Positions 22,680-30,546 of a DNA stretch of 43,573 nucleotides are shown here, one piece after another (the stretch's first letter is position 1; the number at the start of each line of letters is the position of its first letter). The translations under genes were made by a program, and so were the position numbers. The stretch is from NCBI GenBank assembly GCA_007120465.1, contig SKNO01000247.1, forward strand, positions 1-43,573, in the 5' to 3' direction. Under the pieces are notes generated by a model. It was given only the letters and a program-made list of their open reading frames with translations. It was not told the DNA's origin and made no database searches. This DNA is from Nitriliruptoraceae bacterium (GTDB lineage Bacteria; Actinomycetota; Nitriliruptoria; Nitriliruptorales; Nitriliruptoraceae).

Positions 22680-23585
22680 TCAGGCCGACGCCTCCACGTC
22701 ACCGTCGTCGGTGCTCACCTCGAAGGGAGGGAGAGCACGACCCGACGCCGTGCGTTCGGTCAGGGTCCGCTGGACCGCGAGCGAGTTGGTGACCAGCTCC
22801 CCGAAGCCCTCCGGGTCGGCCAGCAGCCAGGCGTGGCCGGCGTCCTCGATGATGTCACCGGGAGCGCCTGCCGCATCGCACAGGGCGAGGAAGGTCGCCT
22901 CGGGGACGACGTTGTCCTCGGTGCCCCACAGGATCGCGACGGGCAGACCGCGCTCGGCGAGGGTCGCGAGTTCCTCACGCAGATCCGCGCGCCGCGCGAG
23001 GTCGGCCGCGCGCCACACCGCCCGCGGGTTGGCCATGGCGTTGCCGACCAGGTCCCGGACCACCACGGGCAGTACCCGGCGGTAGTCGCGACCGGAGAAC
23101 TCGCTGGGCAGCCGCAGCCCCCAGTCCCACAGCGGACGTTCCTCCAGGGTGCGGTCACCGCGGTGGTCCTCCGACTTCCACACCGACCCGCCGATCGAGT
23201 TGACCAGCACCAGCGAGCGCACCCGCTCCGGGTGGTGCCAGGCCGTCGCCGTTGCCACCGCACCACCGAAGGAGTGGCCCACGAACGCGGCGGGTTCGTC
23301 GATGCCGAGGTGGTCGAACAGTTCGTCCACCCACCGTGCCAGCTTCTCGAAGGTGTACGCCCCCTGCAGGGGAGCGCTCTTGCCGAACCCCGGCAGGGCT
23401 GGCGCGAGGACCCGCGCACCGGCGCGGGCGATCGCCGGGAGCGCGCGGGCGTAGGAGCGCGCGGTCAGGCCCCACCCGTGGAGGAACACGACCGGGTGGC
23501 CGTCGCCGGCATCCCCGTAGACGACGGGCCGGCCGTCGAGCGTCGTGCGGTGCCACCGCAACCGCACGTCATCGGAACGTGGCAC
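22680..23585 (-). CDS. Alpha/beta hydrolase
   Basis: A 301-residue alpha/beta hydrolase. HPVVFLHGWGLTARSYARAL is the oxyanion strand, the nucleophile elbow is FVGHSFGGAVATATA (Ser in G-H-S-F-G-G), the acid lies in VAILWGTEDNVVP, and the catalytic His is in EDAGHAWLLADPEGF. The cap domain starts near residue 125. The start is taken at GTG 23585, which has AAAGG 5 nt upstream and leads into P-R-S-D-D-V-R-L-R-W-H-R; the longer frame to 23639 lacks a ribosome binding site. No secretion signal. Sequence features fit carboxylesterase or hydrolase types; no neighbour hints at substrate. Confidence 0.9.
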   Translation of the reverse strand: MPRSDDVRLRWHRTTLDGRPVVYGDAGDGHPVVFLHGWGLTARSYARALPAIARAGARVLAPALPGFGKSAPLQGAYTFEKLARWVDELFDHLGIDEPAAFVGHSFGGAVATATAWHHPERVRSLVLVNSIGGSVWKSEDHRGDRTLEERPLWDWGLRLPSEFSGRDYRRVLPVVVRDLVGNAMANPRAVWRAADLARRADLREELATLAERGLPVAILWGTEDNVVPEATFLALCDAAGAPGDIIEDAGHAWLLADPEGFGELVTNSLAVQRTLTERTASGRALPPFEVSTDDGDVEASA

Positions 23586-23714
23586 GGAGGCCTTTCCCCT
23601 CAGGAGCACCCGCGAGGGTGCGACCGGTGTGGGCTCCACGACCGCTCCCGGTCGGGCGAGGAGCAGCCCACAGTCTACCGGTCGGGTGTACGGGACCGCC
23701 GTCGGTCGCCGCGG

Positions 23715-23957
23715 TCACGTGCTCGCGGGCACCCCGTACTTGCGGCGGAACGCCGCGTCGTCGAGCAGGTCCAGATCGTGCTCGAGCTCGGCCTCGAACT
23801 CGTCGGCCTGGCGCTCGTCGCTGAACGACCGCGACCACACCAGCGCTCCGGTTGCGGCGACCTGGAGCTGCACGTCGACGATCAGCCCGCCGTCGTAGGC
23901 GTTCCGGCGCCGGATCAGCACCCGGAAGTCCCGTCGTGGGGAGCGGTCCTCTGCCAC
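23715..23957 (-). CDS. Small hypothetical protein, 80 aa
   Basis: A small charged protein: RRDFRVLIRRRNAYDGGLIV, then DVQLQVAATGALVWSRSFSD followed by ERQADEFEAELEHDLDLLDD and AAFRRKYGVP. The pattern suggests three beta strands followed by a helix, perhaps a small antiparallel sheet domain. Start GTG 23957 is preferred to GTG 23963 because GGAGG stands exactly 5 nt before it. I believe similar short proteins occur in other actinobacteria, but no function is known to me. It lies between the alpha/beta hydrolase (same strand, downstream) and the divergent adenosyltransferase. Confidence 0.65.
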   Translation of the reverse strand: MAEDRSPRRDFRVLIRRRNAYDGGLIVDVQLQVAATGALVWSRSFSDERQADEFEAELEHDLDLLDDAAFRRKYGVPAST

Positions 23958-24168
23958 TGCCACCTCCGTCCGTCAGAGGGTCGCGTGGGCCCGTTGCACG
24001 GTGGTGGTCAGCCGACCAGGCGGGTCCCCCGAACCCCCGGCGCATCGCGCCGGGCGACGGGAACGTACCCGTTCTGGTGACGGCGAGGAAGCCCGGGCAG
24101 CGCCGGTAGGCTCGTCCGGTGATGGGCCGCGGGCCACCGCGGTGGTGGACGCGGAGGAGCGCGCCGGC

Positions 24169-24729
24169 ATGAAGGTCTACACCAAGCGGGGAGACGACGG
24201 CACCACCGGCCTGCTCTACGGCGGTCGCGTCGACAAGGACGACCTGCGAACCACCGCCTACGGCACCGTCGACGAGACCTGCAGCGCCCTCGGGCTGGCT
24301 CGTGCGGAGCTCGCCGACGACCCCGACCGCGCGCACCTGCACGAGCTGGTCCTGCGCATCCAGCGGGAGCTGTTCGTCGTCGGCGCGCAGCTGGCGACCC
24401 TGAGCGAGCACTGGGACCGGCTGGAGATCGGCCTGAGCCGGGTGGACGACGGGATGGTGGACGCCATCGACGGTCTGATCGACGCGTGCGTGGAGCGCCA
24501 CCCGCTCCCGCAGCACTTCGTGGTCCCGGGCGGCTCCCGTGCCGCTGCGGCGCTCGACCTCGCCCGCACGGTGTGCCGGCGGGCCGAGCGGCACGTCGTC
24601 GCACTGCGGCGCGGTGGCGGGCTGCCCGACGACGCGCCGTTGCGCTACCTCAACCGGTGTGCGGACCTGCTGTACGTCGTGGCTCGTGAGGTGGAGGGCA
24701 CCCACCTCGCATCGCGCGAGGACGCGTGA
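24169..24729 (+). CDS. ATP:cob(I)alamin adenosyltransferase (PduO type)
   Basis: A 186-residue enzyme that transfers the adenosyl group of ATP to cob(I)alamin to make coenzyme B12. The ATP-binding N-terminus is TKRGDDGTTGLLYGGRVDKD, followed by YGTVDETCSALGLARAEL, then VVPGGSRAAAALDLARTVCR with RAERHVVAL and the C-terminal LNRCADLLYVVAREVE. These are the PduO/MMAB signatures, not CobA/BtuR. Start ATG 24169 with GGAGGAG at 24152-24158. No cobalamin riboswitch could be recognised in the 5' region. It overlaps the metal-receptor gene downstream by 4 nt, linking the two in cobalamin handling. Confidence 0.95.
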   Translation: MKVYTKRGDDGTTGLLYGGRVDKDDLRTTAYGTVDETCSALGLARAELADDPDRAHLHELVLRIQRELFVVGAQLATLSEHWDRLEIGLSRVDDGMVDAIDGLIDACVERHPLPQHFVVPGGSRAAAALDLARTVCRRAERHVVALRRGGGLPDDAPLRYLNRCADLLYVVAREVEGTHLASREDA

Positions 24730-25592
24730 CCCCGCCCCGCCCGGTCGTCGACGACCTCGGGACCACGGTGACGGTCCCGCACCGTCCGGCACGACTCGTG
24801 TCGCTCGTCCCGAACCTCTCCGAGGTGCTGTGGTGGTGGCACCTCGCCGACCGGCTGGTCGGCGTCACCGAGTACTGCGTCGCCCCGCCCCGGGCCTTCG
24901 ACCACGCCCACCGGGTACGCGGCACCAAGAACCCCGACGTGGGTGCGATCGTCGACCTCGCGCCCGACCTCGTCGTCGCCAACGAGGAGGAGAACCGCGA
25001 ACTCGACGTGCAGCGCCTGCGCGCGGCGGGCGTGGCCGTGTACGTCACGCGGGTGCGTGGCGTGCACGACGCGGCCGACAGCCTCGAGCGTCTCGGTGCG
25101 GCGCTCGGGCTGGGCACGGCGGGCGAGCGGTTGGCCGCCACGATCCGTCGCGCCGCGAACGGCGTCGGCGGACGCGGGCCCCGGCTGTCGGCGGTGTGCC
25201 CGATCTGGCGCGACGGTCCGGCGAAGGGTGACGACGAGACGTGGTGGGTGCTCGGTCGTGACACCTTCGCGGCGGACCTGCTCGCCACCTGCGGGTTCGA
25301 CGTGGTCCCGGCGCTCGCGGGTCCCGAGGAGGACCGCTACCCGCGCTACCCCCTCACGGCGCTGGCGGAGGCGGATCCCGGCGCGGTGCTGTTGCCCGAC
25401 GAGCCCTACGCCTTCACCGCGATGGACGCCGAGGTGTTCGCGCACTGGCGCGCTTCGGTGCGCCACCTCGACGGCACCGCGCTGGTGTGGTGGGGTCCCC
25501 GGACCCCCGCCGCACTCGGCGACCTCGACCGGCTCCGCCGGTCGATCGCGCGCCGCCTCCGCCGTCGGGGGAGCGTCCCGGGGGGTCAGTAG
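24726..25592 (+). CDS. Helical-backbone metal receptor (BtuF-like) without signal peptide
   Basis: A 288-residue protein of the class III periplasmic-binding fold: PARLVSLVPNLSEVLWWWHL, ADRLVGVTEYCVAPP, NPDVGAIVDLAPDLVVANEE and a long spanning helix around 115-145. The C-terminal lobe includes DTFAADLLATCGFDVVPALA. Members bind B12, haem or siderophores, and BtuF-like members feed an ABC importer. Here translation begins at the GTG overlapping the adenosyltransferase stop (GTGA) and the N-terminus has no signal or lipobox, and no permease or ATPase is nearby. It may therefore be a cytoplasmic corrinoid-binding partner of the adenosyltransferase; that role is inference. Its 3' end overlaps the convergent panB by 7 nt. 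Confidence 0.85.
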   Translation: MTPPRPVVDDLGTTVTVPHRPARLVSLVPNLSEVLWWWHLADRLVGVTEYCVAPPRAFDHAHRVRGTKNPDVGAIVDLAPDLVVANEEENRELDVQRLRAAGVAVYVTRVRGVHDAADSLERLGAALGLGTAGERLAATIRRAANGVGGRGPRLSAVCPIWRDGPAKGDDETWWVLGRDTFAADLLATCGFDVVPALAGPEEDRYPRYPLTALAEADPGAVLLPDEPYAFTAMDAEVFAHWRASVRHLDGTALVWWGPRTPAALGDLDRLRRSIARRLRRRGSVPGGQ

Positions 25593-26419
25593 CTGTGTTC
25601 GGGTCCGGGGAAGTCGCCGTCGGCGACCTCGGCCTGGAAGGTCTTGACCGCGTCCAGCATCGCCGCGCGCAGGTCGACGTAGTGCTTGGCGAAGCGCGGC
25701 GTCGGGCGGGTGTTCAGCCCGAGCAGGTCGTGCAGGACCAGCACCTGGCCGTCGGTGTGGGGGCCGGCGCCGATCCCGATCGTCGGGATCGACAGCGCCT
25801 CGGTCACCCGCCGGGCGAGCTCGGCGGGCACCGCCTCGAGGACCACGGAGAGGGCGCCGGCCTCCTCGAGAGCGCGGGCGTCGGCGACGAGACGCTCCGC
25901 GGCCTGATCGTCCCGGCCCTGCACGCGGTAGCCGAGCTGGTTCACCGACTGCGGGGTCAGGCCGAGGTGGCCCATGAAGGGCATCCCCATCGCCACCGCG
26001 CGGCGTGCGAACTCGACCACCGGCCCGGCGCCTTCGGCCTTGATCGCGTTCGCGCCGCCCTCCTTCATCAGGCGGATGCCGGCGTGCAGGCCCTCGTCGA
26101 CGGACACCTGGTAGGTGCCGAAGGGAAGGTCGGCGACGACCACCGCGCGGGCCGCGCCCCGGACGACGGCGGCCGTGTGGTGGAGCATCTCGTCGAGGGT
26201 GACCGGCACGGTGGAGTCGTAGCCGAGGACGTTGTCCCCGACCGAGTCACCGACCAGCAGCATGGGGACGCCGGCGGCGTCGAGCACCGTGGCGGTGGGA
26301 TGGTCGTAGGCGGTGAGCATGACGAAGCGCTCCCCACGCTCCTTCATGCGCTTGAGATCCCGGATCGAGTGCGGTCGGCCCCCCGCGGAGGAGGCATCCG
26401 TGGCAGCGTCAGACGACAC
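25586..26419 (-). CDS. panB: 3-methyl-2-oxobutanoate hydroxymethyltransferase
   Basis: A 277-residue PanB, the first committed step of pantothenate and CoA synthesis, transferring a hydroxymethyl group from methylene-tetrahydrofolate to 2-oxoisovalerate. Signatures: MLTAYDHPTATVLDAAGVPM, LLVGDSVGDNVLGYDSTVPV (Mg-binding Asp), VVVADLPFGTYQVS, GANAIKAEGA (Lys), GMPFMGHLGLTPQSVNQLGY and LPTIGIGAG-like IPTIGIGAGPHTDGQVLVLH. Start GTG 26419 with GAAGG upstream, giving a Ser/Ala/Asp-rich leader before IRDLKRMKERGERFVMLTAY. panC and panD are not in view. The enzyme is cytoplasmic and decameric in known cases. Confidence 0.96.
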   Translation of the reverse strand: MSSDAATDASSAGGRPHSIRDLKRMKERGERFVMLTAYDHPTATVLDAAGVPMLLVGDSVGDNVLGYDSTVPVTLDEMLHHTAAVVRGAARAVVVADLPFGTYQVSVDEGLHAGIRLMKEGGANAIKAEGAGPVVEFARRAVAMGMPFMGHLGLTPQSVNQLGYRVQGRDDQAAERLVADARALEEAGALSVVLEAVPAELARRVTEALSIPTIGIGAGPHTDGQVLVLHDLLGLNTRPTPRFAKHYVDLRAAMLDAVKTFQAEVADGDFPGPEHSY

Positions 26420-26582
26420 CGTGTGACCCTTCCTGCCGGCCCGCGTGGGGTCCAGCGGCTGTACGGACGGTGGTGGAGGAAGTGTGCCGGGTCGGCACGC
26501 TCGATGCACACCCGACGCTCGGTCTCGGCGCCGACGGCCGTGGCGCGACGCGCGGGTCAGGCCGACCGACGGGAGCAGCCAG

Positions 26583-27167
26583 GTGGGTGAGCGCTCCGGG
26601 TTCCCGGACCTGATCGCGGTGCACCGCGACGGCCGCAGCGCGCGCGAGACGATCGAGCGGCTCTCCCGCGCCGGGATCGATGGTGGGGCGATCGAACTGC
26701 TCGGTGCCCGGGAGGTGGTCACCGCCGGACGCTACGGCGACCGGCAGGTCGACCGCGGCAGCTCCCTCGTGCTGGGTGGGCGGGTGCTGCGCGGGATCGC
26801 CTGGGGCCTGCCTCCCGGCATGGTGTTCGGCGCGATCGTGCTGGCCGTCGCGGCCGAGCCGTCGGGGCCCGTCCTCCTGGCGGGTGCTGCGGGCGGGGCC
26901 GGGCTGGGCGCGATCCTCGGCATCCTGCTGGCGCTGCTCACCGTCCCGACGATGGCCAGCTCGTGGGAGCGGACCTTCGCACCGATGGTGCCGGGCGGCG
27001 TCGCCGTCGGTGTGCGCGTCGACGCCGCGCGGACGCGCCGTCGGGCCCTGCCGGTGCTGCGGCGCGCGGCGGTCCACAGCCTCCTCGAGATCGTCGACCT
27101 CGACCGGTTCGTCGACGACGGACCCGTCGCCGACGAGGGACCCGCCGGTGGCGGGGCAGATCCTTAG
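26583..27167 (+). CDS. Hypothetical membrane protein, 194 aa
   Basis: Residues 1-60 are soluble (FPDLIAVHRDGRSARETIER, LSRAGIDGGAIELLGAREVV), resembling the start of the heat-induced stress protein domain in which a residue-flanked beta-alpha unit recognises a small molecule. Two Gly/Ala-rich membrane hairpins follow (GLPPGMVFGAIVLAVAA and GPVLLAGAAGGAGLGAILGI then LLALLTVP), and then a C-terminal soluble lobe (GGVAVGVRVDAARTRRRALP). Start GTG 26583 with GGGAG 7 nt upstream. The layout is like DUF1269/general-stress membrane proteins, function unknown. It is divergent from panB and overlaps the convergent nadE stop by 4 nt. Confidence 0.7.
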   Translation: MGERSGFPDLIAVHRDGRSARETIERLSRAGIDGGAIELLGAREVVTAGRYGDRQVDRGSSLVLGGRVLRGIAWGLPPGMVFGAIVLAVAAEPSGPVLLAGAAGGAGLGAILGILLALLTVPTMASSWERTFAPMVPGGVAVGVRVDAARTRRRALPVLRRAAVHSLLEIVDLDRFVDDGPVADEGPAGGGADP

Positions 27168-28903
27168 CCCCGCCAGCCGCTGGTGATCGGGACCCGCCGG
27201 TCCCGGCCGAAGGCCCGCTCGGTGATCTTCGGGCCGGGCGCTGCCTGCCGGCGCTTGTACTCGGCCCGGTCCACCATCCGGAGCACCCGGCGCACGATGT
27301 CCCGGTCGTGACCGCGCGCGACGATCGCGTCGATGCCGAGGTCGAGCTCCACGTACGCGCGGACGATGTCGTCCAGGGCCTCGTAGGGCGGCAGCGAGTC
27401 CTCGTCGACCTGCCCGGGTCGCAGCTCCGCGGACGGTGGCTTCTCGATCGTCGAGACCGGGATCACCTCGGCGCCGCGGTTCCGCCAGCGGGCGAGCTCG
27501 TAGACGAGCAGCTTCGGGACGTCCTTGAGCGGCGCGAAGCCCCCGGCCATGTCGCCGTACAGGGTCGCGTACCCGACGGCGTACTCGGACTTGTTCCCCG
27601 CGGTCAGCACGATCGAGCCGTGCTCGTTCGACAGCGCCATGAGCAGCAGGCCGCGGAGCCGCGACTGGAGGTTCTCGTACGCCACCCCTGGCTGGACGCC
27701 GTCGGGGTGCGCCCTGTCGAACCCGGTGACGACCAGGTCGCCGAGCACGTCGCTGGCAGCCGCCAGCGGGGCACCGATCGGAAGCTCGAGCAACCGGCAG
27801 CCCAGGTTGGTCGCGAGGGCGGCGGCGTCGGAGACCGAGTGCGTCGAGGAGTACGGCGAGGGCATGGCGACCGCGGTGACGTGGGGCGGTCCGAGCGCGT
27901 CCGCGGCGAGGGTGGTGACCACCGCGCTGTCGATCCCGCCGGACAGCCCCAGCACGGCGTCCTCGAAGCCGTTGTGGTGGCAGTAGTCGCGGGTGGCGCG
28001 GACCAGGGCCGCCCACACCTCACCGACCGGGTCGAGGGTCGCGGGCGGCGCACGCTCGGGCAGCGGGGCGCGCCCCGTCCCAGCACCTGGCAGCTGCGGG
28101 ACGTCCGGTGGCGGTGCGGAGGCGGCCACCTCGAGGTCGTGGATCACGAGGTCGTCGGCGAACTGCGCGCCCCGCGCGACGACGGTCCCGTCGGGGGCGG
28201 CCAGCATGGAGTCGCCGTCGAACACCACCTCGTCCTGTCCGCCGACGACGTTGGCGTAGGCGATCCAGGCGTCCCCCTGGGTCGCGTGGTGGCGGACCCA
28301 CCGTTCCCGGTCGCCGCGCTTTCCCCGGTGGTAGGGGGAGGCGTTGAGGCTGAGGACCACACGGGCGCCGGCGGCGACGCTCGCGCGCACCGGGCCCGCT
28401 TCCACCCACAGGTCCTCGCAGATCGTGACGCCCACCGGGATCCCCGCGATCGACACGACGCACGGCCGATCGCGGGGGGTGAAGTAGCGCGCCTCGTCGA
28501 ACACGCCGTAGTTGGGCAGGCGCAGCTTGTCGTAGGTGGCCACCACCTCGCCGTCGGCGAGCACCGCGGCCGAGTTGGTCAGGTCGCGCGTCGCCAGCGC
28601 GACGTCCCAGTGGTCGCGGTCGGTGGCGTCCCCCTCGCCGGCGCCGACGAACCCGACGACCGCGACGGTGCCACGGGGTCCTTCGGCGGCCAGCCGGTCG
28701 AGCGCGCGCAGGTTCGCGTCGACGAACTCGCGCTTGAGGAGCAGGTCCTCGGGTGGGTACCCGGTGATCGTCAGCTCGGTGAACACCACCACGTCGACCC
28801 CCTGCGCCGCTGCCCGCCGCCAGGCGTCCAGGATCCGGGCGACGTTGCCGTCGATGTCGCCGACCCGCGCGGGGATCTGGCCGAGAGCGAGCCGGAGCAC
28901 CAC
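27164..28903 (-). CDS. nadE: Glutamine-dependent NAD+ synthetase
   Basis: A 579-residue two-domain enzyme that amidates nicotinic acid adenine dinucleotide, using ammonia released from glutamine. The N-terminal nitrilase-type domain has catalytic Glu43 (VVFTELTITGYPPEDLLL), a Lys in TYDKLRLPNYGVFDEARYF, and Cys in VGVTICEDLW. The C-terminal synthetase domain has the PP-loop LSGGIDSAVV (Ser321), followed by TAGNKSEYAVGYATLYGDMA and DRAEYKRRQAAPGPKITERAFGRD-like substrate loops. Start GTG 28903 with AGGAGG 9 nt upstream; the ORF from 28930 is unlikely. It is divergent from amtB across 161 nt that carries the GlnR-like array, so nitrogen control of NAD synthesis is possible. Confidence 0.96.
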   Translation of the reverse strand: MVLRLALGQIPARVGDIDGNVARILDAWRRAAAQGVDVVVFTELTITGYPPEDLLLKREFVDANLRALDRLAAEGPRGTVAVVGFVGAGEGDATDRDHWDVALATRDLTNSAAVLADGEVVATYDKLRLPNYGVFDEARYFTPRDRPCVVSIAGIPVGVTICEDLWVEAGPVRASVAAGARVVLSLNASPYHRGKRGDRERWVRHHATQGDAWIAYANVVGGQDEVVFDGDSMLAAPDGTVVARGAQFADDLVIHDLEVAASAPPPDVPQLPGAGTGRAPLPERAPPATLDPVGEVWAALVRATRDYCHHNGFEDAVLGLSGGIDSAVVTTLAADALGPPHVTAVAMPSPYSSTHSVSDAAALATNLGCRLLELPIGAPLAAASDVLGDLVVTGFDRAHPDGVQPGVAYENLQSRLRGLLLMALSNEHGSIVLTAGNKSEYAVGYATLYGDMAGGFAPLKDVPKLLVYELARWRNRGAEVIPVSTIEKPPSAELRPGQVDEDSLPPYEALDDIVRAYVELDLGIDAIVARGHDRDIVRRVLRMVDRAEYKRRQAAPGPKITERAFGRDRRVPITSGWRG

Positions 28904-28923
28904 CGTCAGACGCCTCCTGACAC

Positions 28924-28961
28924 GAAACACGACCGAAACGTGGGTTCAACGGCGAGGTAAC
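28924..28961 (+). promoter_or_regulatory. GlnR-like operator: four half-sites at 11-bp steps upstream of amtB
   Basis: Half-sites GAAAC (28924-28928), GAAAC (28935-28939), TCAAC (28946-28950) and GTAAC (28957-28961) are separated by exactly six bases each. This is the a-b-a-b spacing of actinobacterial GlnR boxes (gTnAc, six bases, GaAAc). A -10-like TAGCGT at 28972-28977 follows after 10 nt, placing the array over the -35 region, as expected for a GlnR-activated promoter of an ammonium transporter. The spacing and matches are read directly; GlnR binding is inferred. Confidence 0.7.
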
Positions 28962-28971
28962 CACCCCTCCG

Positions 28972-28977
28972 TAGCGT
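28972..28977 (+). promoter_or_regulatory. Candidate -10 element of the amtB promoter
   Basis: TAGCGT matches TANNNT of the main sigma factor's -10 element. It begins 10 nt after the last GlnR-like half-site and 88 nt before the amtB start codon. No good -35 hexamer stands at 17 nt, consistent with an activator-dependent promoter. Confidence 0.4.
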
Positions 28978-29064
28978 CCGGGACCGTACCGGCCAGGCCC
29001 GGCCGGGCGGCACCAGCGTCGCCGTGGGGCGGGCCGCCAACGAGCTGACACTGGAGGCCCTGCC

Positions 29065-30396
29065 GTGAAGCGACTGCTGAAGCTGGGGGTGGTGACGTCC
29101 GTGCTGCTGGTGGGGGCGGCCACTCCCGCCTACGCCCAGGACGCCCTCACCATCGAGGATCTCGCTCTGGGCGCCACCGTGCTGTACCTGATGGTCGCCA
29201 CGGTGCTGGTGTTCATCATGCACGCCGGGTTCGCGATGCTGGAGGCGGGGCTGACCCGGACGAAGAACGCCGCGAACATCATCGGCAAGAACCTGATGAC
29301 GATCTCGGTGGGGATCCTCGTCTACTACGCGATCGGTTGGGGTCTGATGTACGGCGAGCAGGTCGCCGGGCTGTTCGGCACCGACAACTTCCTGCTGCTC
29401 GGGGACGGCTACGCGCCCGACGCGACCCTGGAGATCGACTTCGCCTTCCAGGCGATGTTCGCGGCGACCGCCGCGACGATCGTGTCCGGTGCCGTCGCCG
29501 AACGGATGCGGTTCGGGGCCTACATCGCGGTCGCTGCGGTCATGACGGGCCTGATCTACCCGCTGGTCGGCGCGTGGACCTGGGGCGGCGGGTGGATCGA
29601 CGCGCTCGGCTTCGCGGACTTCGCCGGCTCCACGATCGTGCACATGACCGGTGGCGTGGCGGCACTGGTCGGTGCGGCGGTCCTCGGACCACGGATCGGG
29701 AAGTACGACCGGGACACCGGTGCGCCGCGGGCGATCCCCGGGCACTCGATGCCGCTGGTGGCGCTCGGCACCCTGCTGCTGTTCTTCGGCTGGTTCGGCT
29801 TCAACGGCGGCTCGGTGCTCGAACTCGACGGGGTCCTGATCGGCAAGGTGGTCGTCACCACCGCGCTCGCCGGGGCCGCCGGCGGGGTGATGGCCGGTGT
29901 CGTCACCCGGCTGCGCAACGGGCGCTGGGACGTGGCGATGACCGCCAACGGCATCCTCGCCGGGCTGGTCGGCATCACCGCAGGCGCCGACGCGGTGAGC
30001 AACGGCATGGCGGTGCTCGTCGGCCTGCTCGCCGGGGTGATCGTGGTGTTCTCAGTGGTGAGCTTCGACCGGTTGCGGATCGACGACCCGGTCGGTGCGA
30101 TCAGCGTCCACGGCACCTGCGGGGTGCTCGGGACCCTGTGGGTGGGGCTCGCGGCCACGGACGGCGGACTGTTCTTCGGTGGCGGCCTGTCGCTCCTGAC
30201 GGCACAGGTTCTCGGCATCCTGGGGGTCGCCGCGTGGGTCGGGCTGAGCTCCGCGCTCCTGTTCGGGTCGCTGGCGGCCGCCGGGCGGCTGCGGGTGTCC
30301 GAGGAGGAGGAGATCGAGGGTCTCGACGTGCACGAGCATGGCTTCCCCGGCTACCCGGAGCTCGCAGGGGGAACCAGCTACTCGTCCAACACCTGA
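29065..30396 (+). CDS. amtB: Ammonium transporter (Amt/MEP/Rh family)
   Basis: A 443-residue Amt protein. A cleavable signal peptide is visible (LLKLGVVTSVLLVGAATPAYA before Q25-D), as in Gram-negative AmtB, followed by about eleven membrane helices. Family signatures include FIMHAGFAMLEAGLTRTKNA (first half), DFAGSTIVHMTGGVAALVGA with the pore His, GTLLLFFGWFGFNGGS, and VHGTCGVLGTLWVG with the second pore His. The acidic C-terminal tail is cytoplasmic, where a PII protein normally docks; no glnK or glnD follows, unlike the usual amtB-glnK-glnD order. Start GTG 29065 with CTGGAGG 7 nt upstream. Driven by the GlnR-like array and separated from glnA by two hairpins. Confidence 0.96.
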   Translation: MKRLLKLGVVTSVLLVGAATPAYAQDALTIEDLALGATVLYLMVATVLVFIMHAGFAMLEAGLTRTKNAANIIGKNLMTISVGILVYYAIGWGLMYGEQVAGLFGTDNFLLLGDGYAPDATLEIDFAFQAMFAATAATIVSGAVAERMRFGAYIAVAAVMTGLIYPLVGAWTWGGGWIDALGFADFAGSTIVHMTGGVAALVGAAVLGPRIGKYDRDTGAPRAIPGHSMPLVALGTLLLFFGWFGFNGGSVLELDGVLIGKVVVTTALAGAAGGVMAGVVTRLRNGRWDVAMTANGILAGLVGITAGADAVSNGMAVLVGLLAGVIVVFSVVSFDRLRIDDPVGAISVHGTCGVLGTLWVGLAATDGGLFFGGGLSLLTAQVLGILGVAAWVGLSSALLFGSLAAAGRLRVSEEEEIEGLDVHEHGFPGYPELAGGTSYSSNT

Positions 30397-30403
30397 TCCC
30401 GCG

Positions 30404-30424
30404 ACCGTCGGCGATCCCGACGGT
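30404..30424 (+). terminator. Hairpin 1 downstream of amtB
   Basis: ACCGTCGG (30404-30411), loop CGATC, CCGACGGT (30417-30424) forms a perfect 8-pair stem 8 nt after the amtB stop. No U-tract follows. It may stabilise the amtB 3' end or help termination together with the larger hairpin immediately after it. Confidence 0.5.
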
Positions 30425-30427
30425 GGA

Positions 30428-30468
30428 CGCGGGTGGGGCGGCGCCGGGACGGCGCCGCCCCACCCGCG
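30428..30468 (+). terminator. Hairpin 2 (18-pair stem) between amtB and glnA
   Basis: The 18-nt arms 30428-30445 and 30451-30468 are perfectly complementary, with a 5-nt loop GGGAC (30446-30450). The core reads GGGTGGGGCGGCGCC and its complement. This very stable stem lacks a clear U-tract, as is common in GC-rich actinobacteria. It probably separates amtB from the glnA-glnE unit, with glnA then relying on a promoter in 30469-30546. Confidence 0.65.
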
Positions 30469-30546
30469 CGGGCGCCCCGCCCACCGCTCACTACGATGCC
30501 GGTCGCGCCGGTGACGCCGCGCGCCCGACTTCCCGAGGAGCGTCAC

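Noticed and set aside
23964-24168. Possible cobalamin riboswitch before the adenosyltransferase
   Set aside because: No recognisable B12-box or conserved core could be found in these 205 nt; only a short ACGGG/CCCGT hairpin is present.
26963-28960. 665-codon plus-strand frame opposite nadE
   Set aside because: Antisense to a complete NAD synthetase with all catalytic residues; no motifs and no ribosome binding site.
30397-30546. Second GlnR-like site before glnA
   Set aside because: No phased NNAAC half-sites occur in this gap; it contains only the two hairpins and the ribosome binding site.
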